Below are positions 33,993 through 44,161 of a stretch of DNA of 64,000 nt, piece after piece. The stretch covers positions 63,299,744-63,363,743 of the forward strand of contig CM063503.1 of NCBI GenBank assembly GCA_032207245.1. Direction: 5' to 3'. Below the pieces are notes generated by a model. The model made no database searches and was not told the DNA's origin. It saw nothing but the letters and a program-made list of their open reading frames with translations. The position numbers and the translations under genes are program-made. The first letter of the stretch is position 1, and each line of letters begins with the position of its first letter. The DNA is from Pardosa pseudoannulata (Eukaryota; Arthropoda; Arachnida; Araneae; Lycosidae).

Positions 33993-34389
33993 GTACTACT
34001 TATTTTTTCTCTTGCCAACTATGTATGAACCCTTTAACGCCCAGATCATTTTTATTGACTGTATATTAATGCATATCTAAAATCTAACTTATTATGGACT
34101 TCTAAACGTCATATTACACGTCAAAAAGTAACAGCTTTAGTTTGCGATGAAACTCTTAGAATAAAATAAATAAGAAATTCAAACATTTTTGAAAATTATA
34201 GCCATCTTCATTAGTAGATGGGCTGTAATCATCATGGGATGTTATTTATAAAAAAGAAAGATTTCATGATGAGTTTGCTATCTTATGCAAACATTTAATG
34301 ATAGTTATGGCTGTGTGGTCTGATTTCATTTGATGCATTTTCTGGGTCATAAAAAAAAAAAAAAACTTGCGTAGGAATTCTACACGAGA

Positions 34390-34411
34390 TTTTTTTTTTT
34401 TTTTTTTTTTT
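34390..34411 (-). repeat. Poly(A) tail of the minus-strand LINE (T run on plus)
   Basis: A 22-base T run on the plus strand forms the 3' end of the RNase H-bearing non-LTR element to its right. Confidence 0.7.
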
Positions 34412-35620
34412 ATGATTTTTCATTATAAAATATCGATCCAATCGGCAAAGTTATAAATAGCTGACACTGGAAAATTTGGGTGATTGTTTATAGTGTTGCC
34501 ATCTATCTTATCTAAAAAAGAAAAATCTTTCCAATGAAGCAAAAGTTTTGCACACTTTGAAAACTTGCCTGCAGTACTTAACAAATTTGATGGATTATAC
34601 ATTTGGTTGTTTAGGTTACCATCTGATAAAACAACTGTGAGCCATTGTTGGACACACACGTTTGATGGGACATTGTTATAAATTAAGCATGGGGAGTACA
34701 GCGTTGTCAAATTGTTGTTGCATCACAGATGTAAAAGAAAGGGGGGGGGGGGTAGTCTGAAAGTCTCTTGCTTCTCAATAACGAGAAAAGATGCATGGCT
34801 TCAAAAGGGCCGGACATACGGGGAGGCGTACAGCACTGATGTGTGTCCCTAGCTCGATTTATTTTCTGTGAAACATCTTATAGCTGACCAAATTAAATGG
34901 GGTCTGGTTGATAAGACAACTCCTTTTTGCTCATCCGCCTTTTCATTTCCTGGGATCTCATAGTAAGATAGAATCCACTGCAAAATAACTACCCTGGATT
35001 TTCGTTCAATTTCTTTCAGGAGAGACCCACATTGATGAACAATCAAAGAGCTGGGAGCTTGACAACAATTGTCAATAACCAAAATCGCTGCCTGGGAATC
35101 TGAGAAAATAGTAGCACGTCCAAAAAGAGAAGAACCAGTGTTTAGATGTTCTAGAGCAACTTTAATGGCTCTACTTCCCCATCAAATGCTGAATGATATG
35201 TTCCCAGCGAAAGATAGTGTGAATAATATTTGCAGAAAATACCGGCTCCTGCTGTGACATGTATGTTGAGTTTTGAGCCATCGGTATAGATATGTAGCCA
35301 GATCTCTGAAGGAAAGCGGTTATAAATAGTTTCCATTCCTGCACTGAACAAGGCTGTAGTACATTCCTGAGACTTTTGAACAGGAATTACGAGGTCTAAA
35401 TTATATAGAATTTTCCTTATCGGTAACAGATTTATGAGAGGCAATAGAGGCTCAGCCTGCGTTAGAAAATCAAATTTAGGCATCTCCCTCAAGACAGCTT
35501 GCAATAAACCGTTTTGTGTTTTTAGCCTGTTAGGATATGATTCAGTAATAATTCACTAAAAGTTATGTTGTTGCCGAATTTTGTTTTTTGATAGAGCCTT
35601 AAAGCAAATTTCTGGGGGGG
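34412..35620 (-). pseudogene. Non-LTR retrotransposon ORF2 3' end with RNase H, frameshifted
   Basis: The minus strand encodes the C-terminal RNase H domain of a LINE polyprotein, in pieces. The first piece (about 35504-35151) has IYTDGSK, GAGIF and SAFDGEVE. The second (about 35130-34880, other frame) has IFSDSQAA, then WI...IPGNEKADEQK. Together these supply the four RNase H acidic motifs (D in TDGS, E in DGE, D in SDS, D in KAD). At least one frameshift separates the pieces. A third frame (34710-34423) holds the usual Cys-bearing C-terminal region before the poly(A). Upstream of 35510 only weak reverse-transcriptase C-terminal similarity is visible, so this is a 5'-truncated dead copy. Jockey/I-type is likely but not proven. 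Confidence 0.75.
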
Positions 35621-35941
35621 GGGACATTAATAAGAAAAAGAATTTACCCTTTCTGAGAAAATATGTATAGAAAAAAAGGATCCCCTATTTATCTTTGATC
35701 ATTACTCTTTAACAGAAATTCTAAAAAATTTTGGTTTTGGTAATTTACAAATTGGAAAGAGAGAATTGTGTTCATAGTTTGGGAAGTCCAGTGCTTTTTT
35801 TGCAACGATATTTCTTGCAGTATCTTCATCATTTCATTGTACCTATCGTTTATTCATGACCTGATAATAAAATATTTAGTCCAGAGTTTTTTGTGTCTGA
35901 ACTGCTCACCACCACTTAGCTGAAGATGCTACAATGTAATA
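35621..35941. other. Intergenic, possibly more LINE remnant
   Basis: A run of G bases at about 35617-35626 and AT-rich sequence follow the RNase H fragment. I see no readable frame. Confidence 0.3.
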
Positions 35942-36529
<588 letters not shown>

Positions 36530-36730
36530 TGTGTACACCAAAAAGATCCTAAACACCAGTCCAACTGGTACACGAAGAAGTGATGAACCAAATCTACCTT
36601 AGGTAGATAGTCTAGAGAAAGACCTTTTAGTTCTGAAAACAAAGGACTGGAGGATCCAGGCAAAGTGAAGATTGGTCTGGAGAAGACTTCTTGAGAAGGC
36701 CAATGCCTATTTGGGCTCTCAGGCTATTGA
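36530..36730 (+). pseudogene. LINE polyprotein C-terminal tail remnant
   Basis: Plus-strand translation gives VYTKKILNTSPTGTRR, then SLEKDLLVLKTKDWR, with interruptions. This is the arginine-rich tail pattern (TGTRRRGRPNLRW then DGLEKDLLVL) common at the end of LINE-type reverse transcriptase proteins in arthropods. Two frame breaks are visible, so it is dead. It is GC-richer than its surroundings. Confidence 0.6.
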
Positions 36731-37685
36731 GAAAGGAAAAAGACTATTAGTTTCTAGATAGAGATATTAACCCAGTAATGCCTAAAACTCCCTTTTAGGG
36801 ACAACTAAAGAATAGTTGTCCAATTTTTATCTTTTTTTCGAACTAGTTTTACTTTTTAGTCAAAGTAGATGGCAGTTATATAACGTCTTCCAAATTTTAA
36901 AATCTGCTATTATTTATAATGTTAGATTCATATTTTATGATTTTTTGAGCCTCGCCCATAAATTTATTTTTCGCCAGGTACATCGACTGAAATTATGATT
37001 AATATCTTCATCGGTCATAAAGCTTCTCTTTATAGTACTGTGTTTAGATGTGGTACCAAATAAATTTCTTGTCATTTTTTTTTCGTATGTTATTACATAA
37101 TGTTTTAAATGACAGCTCATCACTCTTGAGAAATGGCTATAATATTCAAACTTGTTTAATTTTCGTATTTGTTTTATTCTGTGCAGTGCATAATAACTTA
37201 TTAAAGATAGATATTCAATATATATTTGACTGGAATAGCTCAGGTATTAATGGACTAAAACAAAACTTTTAAATTTTGAAATGGTTATTTTGATTAAATG
37301 AACCAAACAGTTTTTTTTAAATATTTTGTAAATACAGTAGTGCTTGTCTCTAGAAAGATATTGCTATAGACAAGTTATAATTAGATACAGTTTGATCCTT
37401 TGCGCATCCAACGTTTATGCACGTAATGTGTACATAAGATCTTGGATTACATTTAGAGAACTAATTTAACGTTATTTAAGTATTTTAAAATGTAAATATT
37501 TATGACACATATCCTGCCAAATACTATCTAAACAAATATTATCATCTCTTCGTCATTCAAGGTTATATTTTACTGTTAAAACCTCATTATGTGGTTAGTG
37601 CTTTTAGTTGATTTCTTGGAGGAGTTGTGTCCGTATTTATTAATATATGACAGTTGCAATGAATAGCGTTTGACGAAGTACAAAC
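36731..37685. other. Intergenic, no gene seen
   Basis: It begins with TTAACCCAGTAATGCC at 36769, which resembles one end of a TTAA-type MITE, but I found no acceptable partner. The rest is AT-rich. Confidence 0.4.
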
Positions 37686-37834
37686 TCGGAAGTTTATAGA
37701 ACTTTAGGGAGCCGACTTAATAAAACTATTAAAATGTACAGAATGAACTTTGCTGCTCATGTCACAAGGATGGATAAAGGAAATCGGGTGAAGAAAGTAT
37801 TCATTGCCAAACCGTTTTACGTTTACATTTACAT
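37686..37834 (+). pseudogene. LINE polyprotein tail, left half (split by insertion)
   Basis: Translation from about 37687 gives LNKTIKMYRMNFAAHVTRMD then RVKKVFIAKP, matching the (R/N)WAGHVARMD...KKVFxAKP pattern that precedes the RGRPK tail in arthropod LINE proteins. The frame is broken at 37838 by the TIR element. Its continuation is at 43499. Confidence 0.6.
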
Positions 37835-38000
37835 TAAGGGCCGGATCCTGACTGGAACACTTGCGTCCACAAAGTTGCGTCCACAACTCCCGAAACTTGC
37901 GTGTGGATACTCAATTTGGATCCTGACTGGAACGCTTGCCGCGTCCACACACAACCGGTCCACAACTAGGAGTTGTGATGGGGAGGATTTTTAATATCGA

Positions 38001-39311
38001 TAATCGTTTGCGTTAAACCAATCAGAGTACAGATAGATGAAAATAAACAGATCCACGTGAATGAAAAATATTAGCGTTGAAGCCTTGCATTGCTGAAACA
38101 GCTACTTATTTGAACAGCAATATCCATTAAAAAAAAAGAGAGGTTGAAATGATTATTACATTGAAAAAACTTTGCACATATTATCTGGTGAGTTGAATAA
38201 AAACTGCCCATCTGCAGAAAAAGAGTGGGGCAATCTTGCAAATTATGTAAATGCTTGCTGCATGGGATTGATAAGGAATAAAATACAAGTGGACTGACTT
38301 GAAATAAAGAAAAAAAAAGGCATTGGCTAGGTATGGGGTTAAATAATAGAGTAACCAGCTATATCCACTATCATTTGCAATTTAGAATTTTGAATACTTT
38401 GCATTTAGAATTTGAATTCTTGATTGTTTAAATACTTCAAATAAATATTTAAATCTCCACATTACTTATTATTGCAATTATTTATACTAAATCTTTTTTT
38501 TTCCAGTTAAATGGAAAGAATAATCTGAGTAAATAAGTTAAATTTATATCAAATACAATGCGATAAATATTGGCATTTTACTTAATTTTAATTTTAAATA
38601 CTTTAAGACAAAATATTGATAGTAAATACAAGTTTAGTGTGAAAAGTCATACAAAGTTTACAATTTTTATTTATGGACAAATTTCATATGTACTTCACAT
38701 TATGTTACAAGACTAATTGATATATTTCAGAAATTTATAATTGTATATTTTGGGAGTTTACTTATTAAATTATTGAGGATTCTTATTTTGATCATTACTT
38801 ATTTTGGGGATTTTCTGCACTGTTCATTCAAATAAATATATCATGTACATTTCCTAGCAATTTTGTATTTGTTGCTAAAGTCAGAATCAACAATTTATGA
38901 TAAAATGTGTATTTAAAGTTTATAATATTATTTACTTAACAAAGCTAACCATAAAACCTACATAATGTAAATTTATTAATTGTTTCAAAAACCAGTTATT
39001 AAGTATAAATACTTTTAAAAATAGGTTAAAAATCACAGTAAAGATATGGAGTATATTATCTATTGCACATTCAGTCTGGTGAATCCTTTTTATTTCATAT
39101 AAGATTTTGGAGAATTATCTGATGATAGTGAAAAAACTATAAAAAAGTATGCAATCAATAGAAAAAATTACATCTGGAAACCTCAAAGCTTCATTTACTT
39201 TTGATTTTATGCAAAAATGTGATCATATTGTAAGAACCTAACATATTCTTGATACCGTACAAACATGTAATACAGAAATTGGTTAATTTTTTTTAAGCTA
39301 AAGAAGTTAAA

Positions 39312-39314
<3 letters not shown>
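38001..39314. other. Left interior of the TIR element
   Basis: AT-rich, with no open frame of note. A short plus-strand stretch near 38215-38290 (EKEWGNLANYVNACCMG) looks protein-like but is isolated and unassigned. Confidence 0.35.

Positions 39315-39366
<52 letters not shown>
39315..39366. repeat. (TA)n microsatellite
   Basis: A TA run of about 52 bases inside the TIR element, followed by C-rich and A-rich runs. Confidence 0.97.
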
Positions 39367-39370
<4 letters not shown>

Positions 39371-40978
39371 TAAACTTTACCCCCCCTCTCCCCCAAAAAA
39401 AAAAAATTATAAATAAAACAAGTGGCAAAGGGATTCAAACTTTAATTATTATATGATGATTTAATAGAGTAAAATGTGCTTCGAAGATTCATGTAAAACA
39501 AATATCTATTAGACTTTCAATAGAAAACTAAATATTATTTTGTGTGTAAACAAATATACACAAGTGTGTGTATATATATATATATACACACATACACATA
39601 TGTGTATAAACATCTGATTTAGGCATTTGGCACTTACAGTGTTGTTTCTTATGATACATCTGATGGCTGACCACTGGCTCATTTGTGAAAATGCTTTTAT
39701 TAATACTTATTTACTACTGATGATTGGTAATTACCAGTAGTAAAAATTCCTGCATTCAGTAAAATTTGTTAATGCTGCAATTAAACATTTCTGTGTTATA
39801 ACTAAAATTTTTTCAAACAATATTTCTTTTTTCTTTTGTGTGTGAAGAAATATAATTTTGTATACATATATTTATATGAACAAAGAATTATAAATATATA
39901 TACACACATACACACAATTTAATCTAATGTTATAGGACCCCTAAAAAGTGTGGAGCTCATTGGCAATTGCCTTATCTACCTAATGGGTTATCCAGCACTG
40001 ATGATTATGTTATCAATTATTTAAAAGAAATTGCTTACAAGTTTCTTTTTTAAAGAGTTGTTTAGAATTTAAGTTATGGATGAAAACCCCTATTCTACAT
40101 CAAGATTCTTTTAGAATCTGAAAATAAGTTTGTACTCTAATTTAGATTTAGAGTTAATAATTATAAATGATATTTACTGTATAACTATCCTATTTATTCC
40201 CAGAGATATTATAAATAGGGTGTTTTCTGTGAGAGAAAAGGGGAAATCTAATGAAATTAATATTGTAATTATGGGAAATTCTATCATAAAAATGTTATAT
40301 ATAATGCTATAGAAATGTTATTAAAGGAAATATGTTAATATATCTAAGCTGAGCATGGAACTGTCTAACATTGATTTTATAATTAATAGCTCAATCAAAA
40401 TTCATATTTTAATATGTAGTCAATTAAACTGTTTTAGAAATTTTAGGAAGAAAAAAAAAACTACTAATGCAATATTTTAAAATTTGCTTTGTTTTTGCTG
40501 CTCAAAGTAGACCAAAACTAAATATTGGTATACTAGACAGATTTATTATTACTTATTTACTACTGATGATTGGTAATTAGCAGTTCAAAGCTATTAATAT
40601 ATGATATTGTAAAAACAAAGTAAAATGTTATTATGCTTCAAATGAAACAAATGCTTATTAAATTTTCATTAGAAAACTAAAATCAATTCAACTGCATATA
40701 TATAAGCACACACTTATATGTGTATAAATATCTGATTTAAGCATGTGTGACAGTGTGCTGTTTCATATGATACATATGATGACTGACTATTGACTTGTTT
40801 ATAAAAATACATCATTTTCTACAGCTGATTGGTAACTACCAGTAGTGTAAGAAATCAGAGTTTTTAATGTATGTAAAAATAAACAGAAATGTGCTTTGAA
40901 AATTCAAGCAAAGCAACTATCTATTACCTTTTCATTAGGAAATTAAATTCACATGCACACATACAGTATATATATATA

Positions 40979-41234
40979 TGTAGGGCAGGACGGCGTCTAG
41001 GGGTAATGACAACAGTAACGACGATACCTTTCTGAAGACAATCACATTTAATACACAACACTTAACGTTACACACACACATATAATTAAAGGATTATCTC
41101 CGGTTAATCTATCTCGGTCTCATGGTCGACCTGCGCGTCGGACCTCCGGACCCTCTCCCTCTCTCTGACAGCCTCCTTCCCTAGCACTCAGCAGCGCCAT
41201 CTATCATCTGTCTCCGAATGGTCTTCACCGGTCC

Positions 41235-41238
<4 letters not shown>
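40979..41238 (-). mobile_element. Solo LTR, 260 bp, inserted in a TA microsatellite
   Basis: It begins TGTAGG and ends CCTACA, the TG...CA inverted ends of an LTR. It is markedly GC-richer than its surroundings and is flanked on both sides by TATATA. On the minus strand an ATTAAATGTG polyadenylation-like site lies toward the 3' end, which suggests that orientation. No internal retroelement sequence is nearby, so it is a solo LTR. It differs from the LTR at 1531. Confidence 0.7.
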
Positions 41239-41296
<58 letters not shown>

Positions 41297-41313
41297 TATA
41301 TACATATATATAC

Positions 41314-41352
<39 letters not shown>

Positions 41353-41353
41353 T
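41237..41353. repeat. Compound TA/CATA microsatellite
   Basis: A TA tract with CATATA interruptions, continuous with the TA run on the other side of the solo LTR. Confidence 0.95.
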
Positions 41354-41659
41354 GTAAATATGTAAATATGTGTGTGTGCACATCTATATTAATGCACACA
41401 TATATCATATATATAAATATATGACTTAGACATTTGAAATTTACTCTGTTTCATATGATACATCTGACAACTGAGCAATGGCATTTATAAAAATGCATCA
41501 TTTATTACTTTTGATTTGTAACTACCAGTAGATAAAGAACTCAAATCTTTTAATACATGATAATGTAAAAACAAACAGAAATGTGCTTTGAAGACCCAAT
41601 TAAAGCTAACATCTATTCAACTTCCATTAGCAAATTAAATTCACATGCATACACTACAT

Positions 41660-41662
41660 ATG

Positions 41663-41735
<73 letters not shown>
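41660..41735. repeat. (TA)n microsatellite
   Basis: A TA run inside the fourth unit of the array. Confidence 0.97.
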
Positions 41736-41737
<2 letters not shown>

Positions 41738-42570
41738 GCACACATATATGTATATGTGAGTGTATGTGTGTGCACACAACACATAATACATAATATGTAA
41801 ATAAATGTTAAGGATCTGTTATTTGGAATGTATTGTGTTGTTTCTAAGACACATTTGTTGACTGACCACTGGCACATTTATGAAAAGGTATCATTTACTG
41901 CTAATTTAGTAGTACAACTTATGATTGGTTTCTACCAGTAGTAAAAAAAAAATCCAAACTTTTTAATATACTAATTACAGTTATACACTTTTCATTATAC
42001 TAATTACAGTGTAGAAACAAAGTAAAATGTGATTTGAAGATTCAGTGAAAGAAATATAAATATTAATCTTAAACTAAACTTAATTTACAAATATAATATA
42101 GCAAAAAATGAAAGTAACAATAAATCATACAATGAATTATAAAATAATAAATTTAATTACACATTTGATTCATTGTAGCTAATATTGATTAGATAGTTTG
42201 GAAATTATTTCATATATGAAACTAATTGTATGTTGTTTACAAAAAATTAACATGTATTCAACTGTTTAAAAGGGAATGTCTAAATTTGTAAACAAAATAT
42301 TGTTTAACGTGATATGAACTTGAGGGAAAAATTTTCACATATTCGAGGACAAGCATTCTTCCACAAATTCTATACTAATCACTATATATACCACTATTCT
42401 AAAAAGCAAATTTTTAAACTGGATTTTTTGTTGTATTGTAAACATATGATACCCTACAGATATATATATTTTTTTCACAACAAGATAGAAATTTCAGTCA
42501 CTACTGGTTTATTTATATCTTATACTTTGTTATTTAATGGTTAAATAGTAAAGTCTTTTGCATCATTTTA

Positions 42571-42955
42571 GCTTTTCAACTGGAAGTTTTATTTAAAATA
42601 TAAAAACAAACAATACAATCAACATACACACTATATTATATATGTGTGTAGAAAAAGATATATGTATATGAAGAAGTATTTATATGTAATAGTTATCCTT
42701 TATTGAAGTTTTTTAACTGGAAGTTTTGTTTAAAAGAAAAAAGAAATAATTTAATGAACACACATATATGTGTGTGTGTGTATAGAAAAAGATATATGTA
42801 TATGAAGAAGTATGTATATCTAATAGTTATTTTTATTTAAGTTTTTACACTGGAAGTTTTGTTTAAAAGAAAAAGCGAACAATTTAAACAACACACACAC
42901 ACATATATGTATATATGAAGAAGTATGTATATGTAATAGTCATTTATTTAATTAA
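42571..42955 (+). repeat. Tandem array of three ~135-bp units
   Basis: CTGGAAGTTTTGTTTAAAAG-type starts occur at 42580, 42717 and 42850 (spacings 137 and 133). Each is followed by an A-rich part, a CACACATATATGTGTG palindromic microsatellite and GAAGAAGTATGTATATGTAA. Confidence 0.85.
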
Positions 42956-43498
42956 TTTATATAATAAATTACTAAGGATATGTTTTTATATTACTTTAAA
43001 CTTATATCCTTTAACAAAATAAGTTAATTTTTAACCAATATAAACATTACTTGTACCGCATTATTTCGACTAAAAGCGAATAATTCCTAATAATCCTTTT
43101 ATTTTGATTATGAAAAATTAATTTTTATTTTTACTGCCGAAGTTTATCAACTCGGTCGCAGCAATTTTAATCATCGTAAAACATCGGATAAATTCCATTT
43201 CAGAAAAATCAAATGGATTTTGATGGTTTCTCAATCGTTAACTGATTTATTTCCAAATATCATCTGCGAATTCTATGCGCCACAATAAGTTCCGCCATCT
43301 TTATTTACGTTCTGAAGTACTTGTGGAAGCTTGTGAGAGCTCCCAGAGGTCCCGCAATATTTAGGACAACTTCCACAACTTTGTGTAGCGGACTCCTGCA
43401 AATGTTCCAGTCAGGATCCAAATTTCAGAAAGTTGCGGCCACAAGACCCCACGTGACCTAGTTGTGGACGCAACGTTCCAGTCAGGATCCGGCCCTAG

Positions 43499-43700
43499 TG
43501 TACACCCGTGTAAGAGAGGGAGGCCTAAGTTTCGTTGGATTGATTTTATTGAATCAGATTTTAAAGAACTGGGATAAAGGGCGAAAAGTACTTGTCATAG
43601 AAGAGTTTCCACCAGAAGGCTTTTGCCTACCCTGGGCGGTTGTGCCAAATATTATGACGATCACGACGGTTGCTGCAATTAGAGGTGCTAAAATAATTTA
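43499..43700 (+). pseudogene. LINE polyprotein tail, right half (split by insertion)
   Basis: Translation gives KRGRPKFRWIDFIESDFKEL before a stop. This is the arginine/proline tail that normally follows the segment seen at 37686-37834. Removing the TIR element with one 3-base target copy leaves the two halves in the same frame, which supports a single original LINE copy. Confidence 0.65.
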
Positions 43701-44161
43701 TTATAGAAATTTAAAAATTTAACGAATTTGGGTCATCCTCAGTTTACGGACTCTTTACGGATACGGAAGATCGTCCCAGTAGGTAGATTCGACCGAATCC
43801 ATTGAGTAAGCTGTGTGGGGGTTTTCTTGGTTTCCATCCCGACTAACATCAAATTGAACTCCATGCCCATAGAAAAACTCCAGAACGCCAATCTCCTCCC
43901 TCCCTCCCTAAACGGGTGCATTGTTGATTCACCCCCCGTGGAGCATTCAGGACAACGGTAAATTATTTCACAGCCCTGGCTTCACATGTGAGACAGATAG
44001 CATGTTTCTAAATCTCCACCATTAGAATAAAAAATTTGATGAATTTTCAATTTTATAGTAAGCACACTTTTCGATTAGGTATTTATTTATTAATTAATTA
44101 TTATTATTATATTTATTTATTTTGTATCTATAGTTAGAAAGTGTGTCTTCTTATTTGAATA
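43701..44161. other. Unassigned, GC-richer repeat-like sequence
   Basis: 43735-43990 is GC-richer than the background and may be LINE 3' sequence or another repeat. A minus-strand open frame at 43921-43739 has no recognisable domain. The end is a TTAT-rich stretch. Confidence 0.35.

Larger units (their letters stand above)
23882..34389. other. AMPK beta 3' region and intergenic DNA, no gene seen
   Basis: 10.5 kb of AT-rich sequence after the kinase subunit stop. It includes a 41-base T run (24927-24967), a TA/ATGT compound microsatellite (27783-27902), a 29-bp hairpin (30639-30707), an old duplication with about 925-bp spacing (31120-31345 and 32045-32265) and a tandem duplication (33575-33992). 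Short open frames here have no recognisable domain. Confidence 0.6.
39460..42060 (+). repeat. Diverged tandem array inside the TIR element (4 units plus a partial)
   Basis: Each unit holds, in order: AAATGTGCTT(T/C)GAAGATTC, a short A-rich part, a CA/TA microsatellite, ATGATACATCTGATG.CTGAC, then GATTGGTAACTACCAGTAG. The last landmark recurs at about 39725-39740, 40568-40583 (degenerate), 40830-40845, 41516-41531 and 41927-41941. Unit length varies from about 260 to 480 because the internal TA tracts differ. The third unit is interrupted by the solo LTR. Confidence 0.8.
37838..43495. mobile_element. PIF/Harbinger-like TIR element, 5.66 kb, no transposase seen
   Basis: The two ends are inverted repeats. 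The left begins GGGCCGGATCCTGACTGGAAC. The right, on the reverse strand, begins with the same 21 bases and continues GTTGCGTCCACAA. Each end repeats a GGATCCTGACTGGAAC core a second time about 70-85 bases inside (37919-37935 and 43415-43431), so the ends have subterminal repeats. Flanking triplets TAA (37835-37837) and TAG (43496-43498) fit a 3-bp TWA-type target site with one change. GGGCC ends and a 3-bp target suggest PIF/Harbinger. The interior is two tandem arrays, microsatellites, a solo LTR and AT-rich DNA. A minus-strand ATGGCGGAACTTATTGTGGC near 43299 could be a transposase start but soon meets a stop. Confidence 0.75.

Noticed and set aside
34026..34060. TTAA-type MITE starting CCCTTTAACGCCC
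   Set aside because: Only one end is visible and its flank reads TGAA rather than TTAA.
36769..38342. TTAA MITE bounded by TTAACCCAGTAATGCC and GGCATT...GGGGTTAA
   Set aside because: The right end lies inside the 37838-43495 element while the left lies outside it, and the inverted match is poor.
43739..43921. Minus-strand open frame of 60 codons as a gene
   Set aside because: It has no recognisable domain, no neighbouring exon and lies between repeat remnants.
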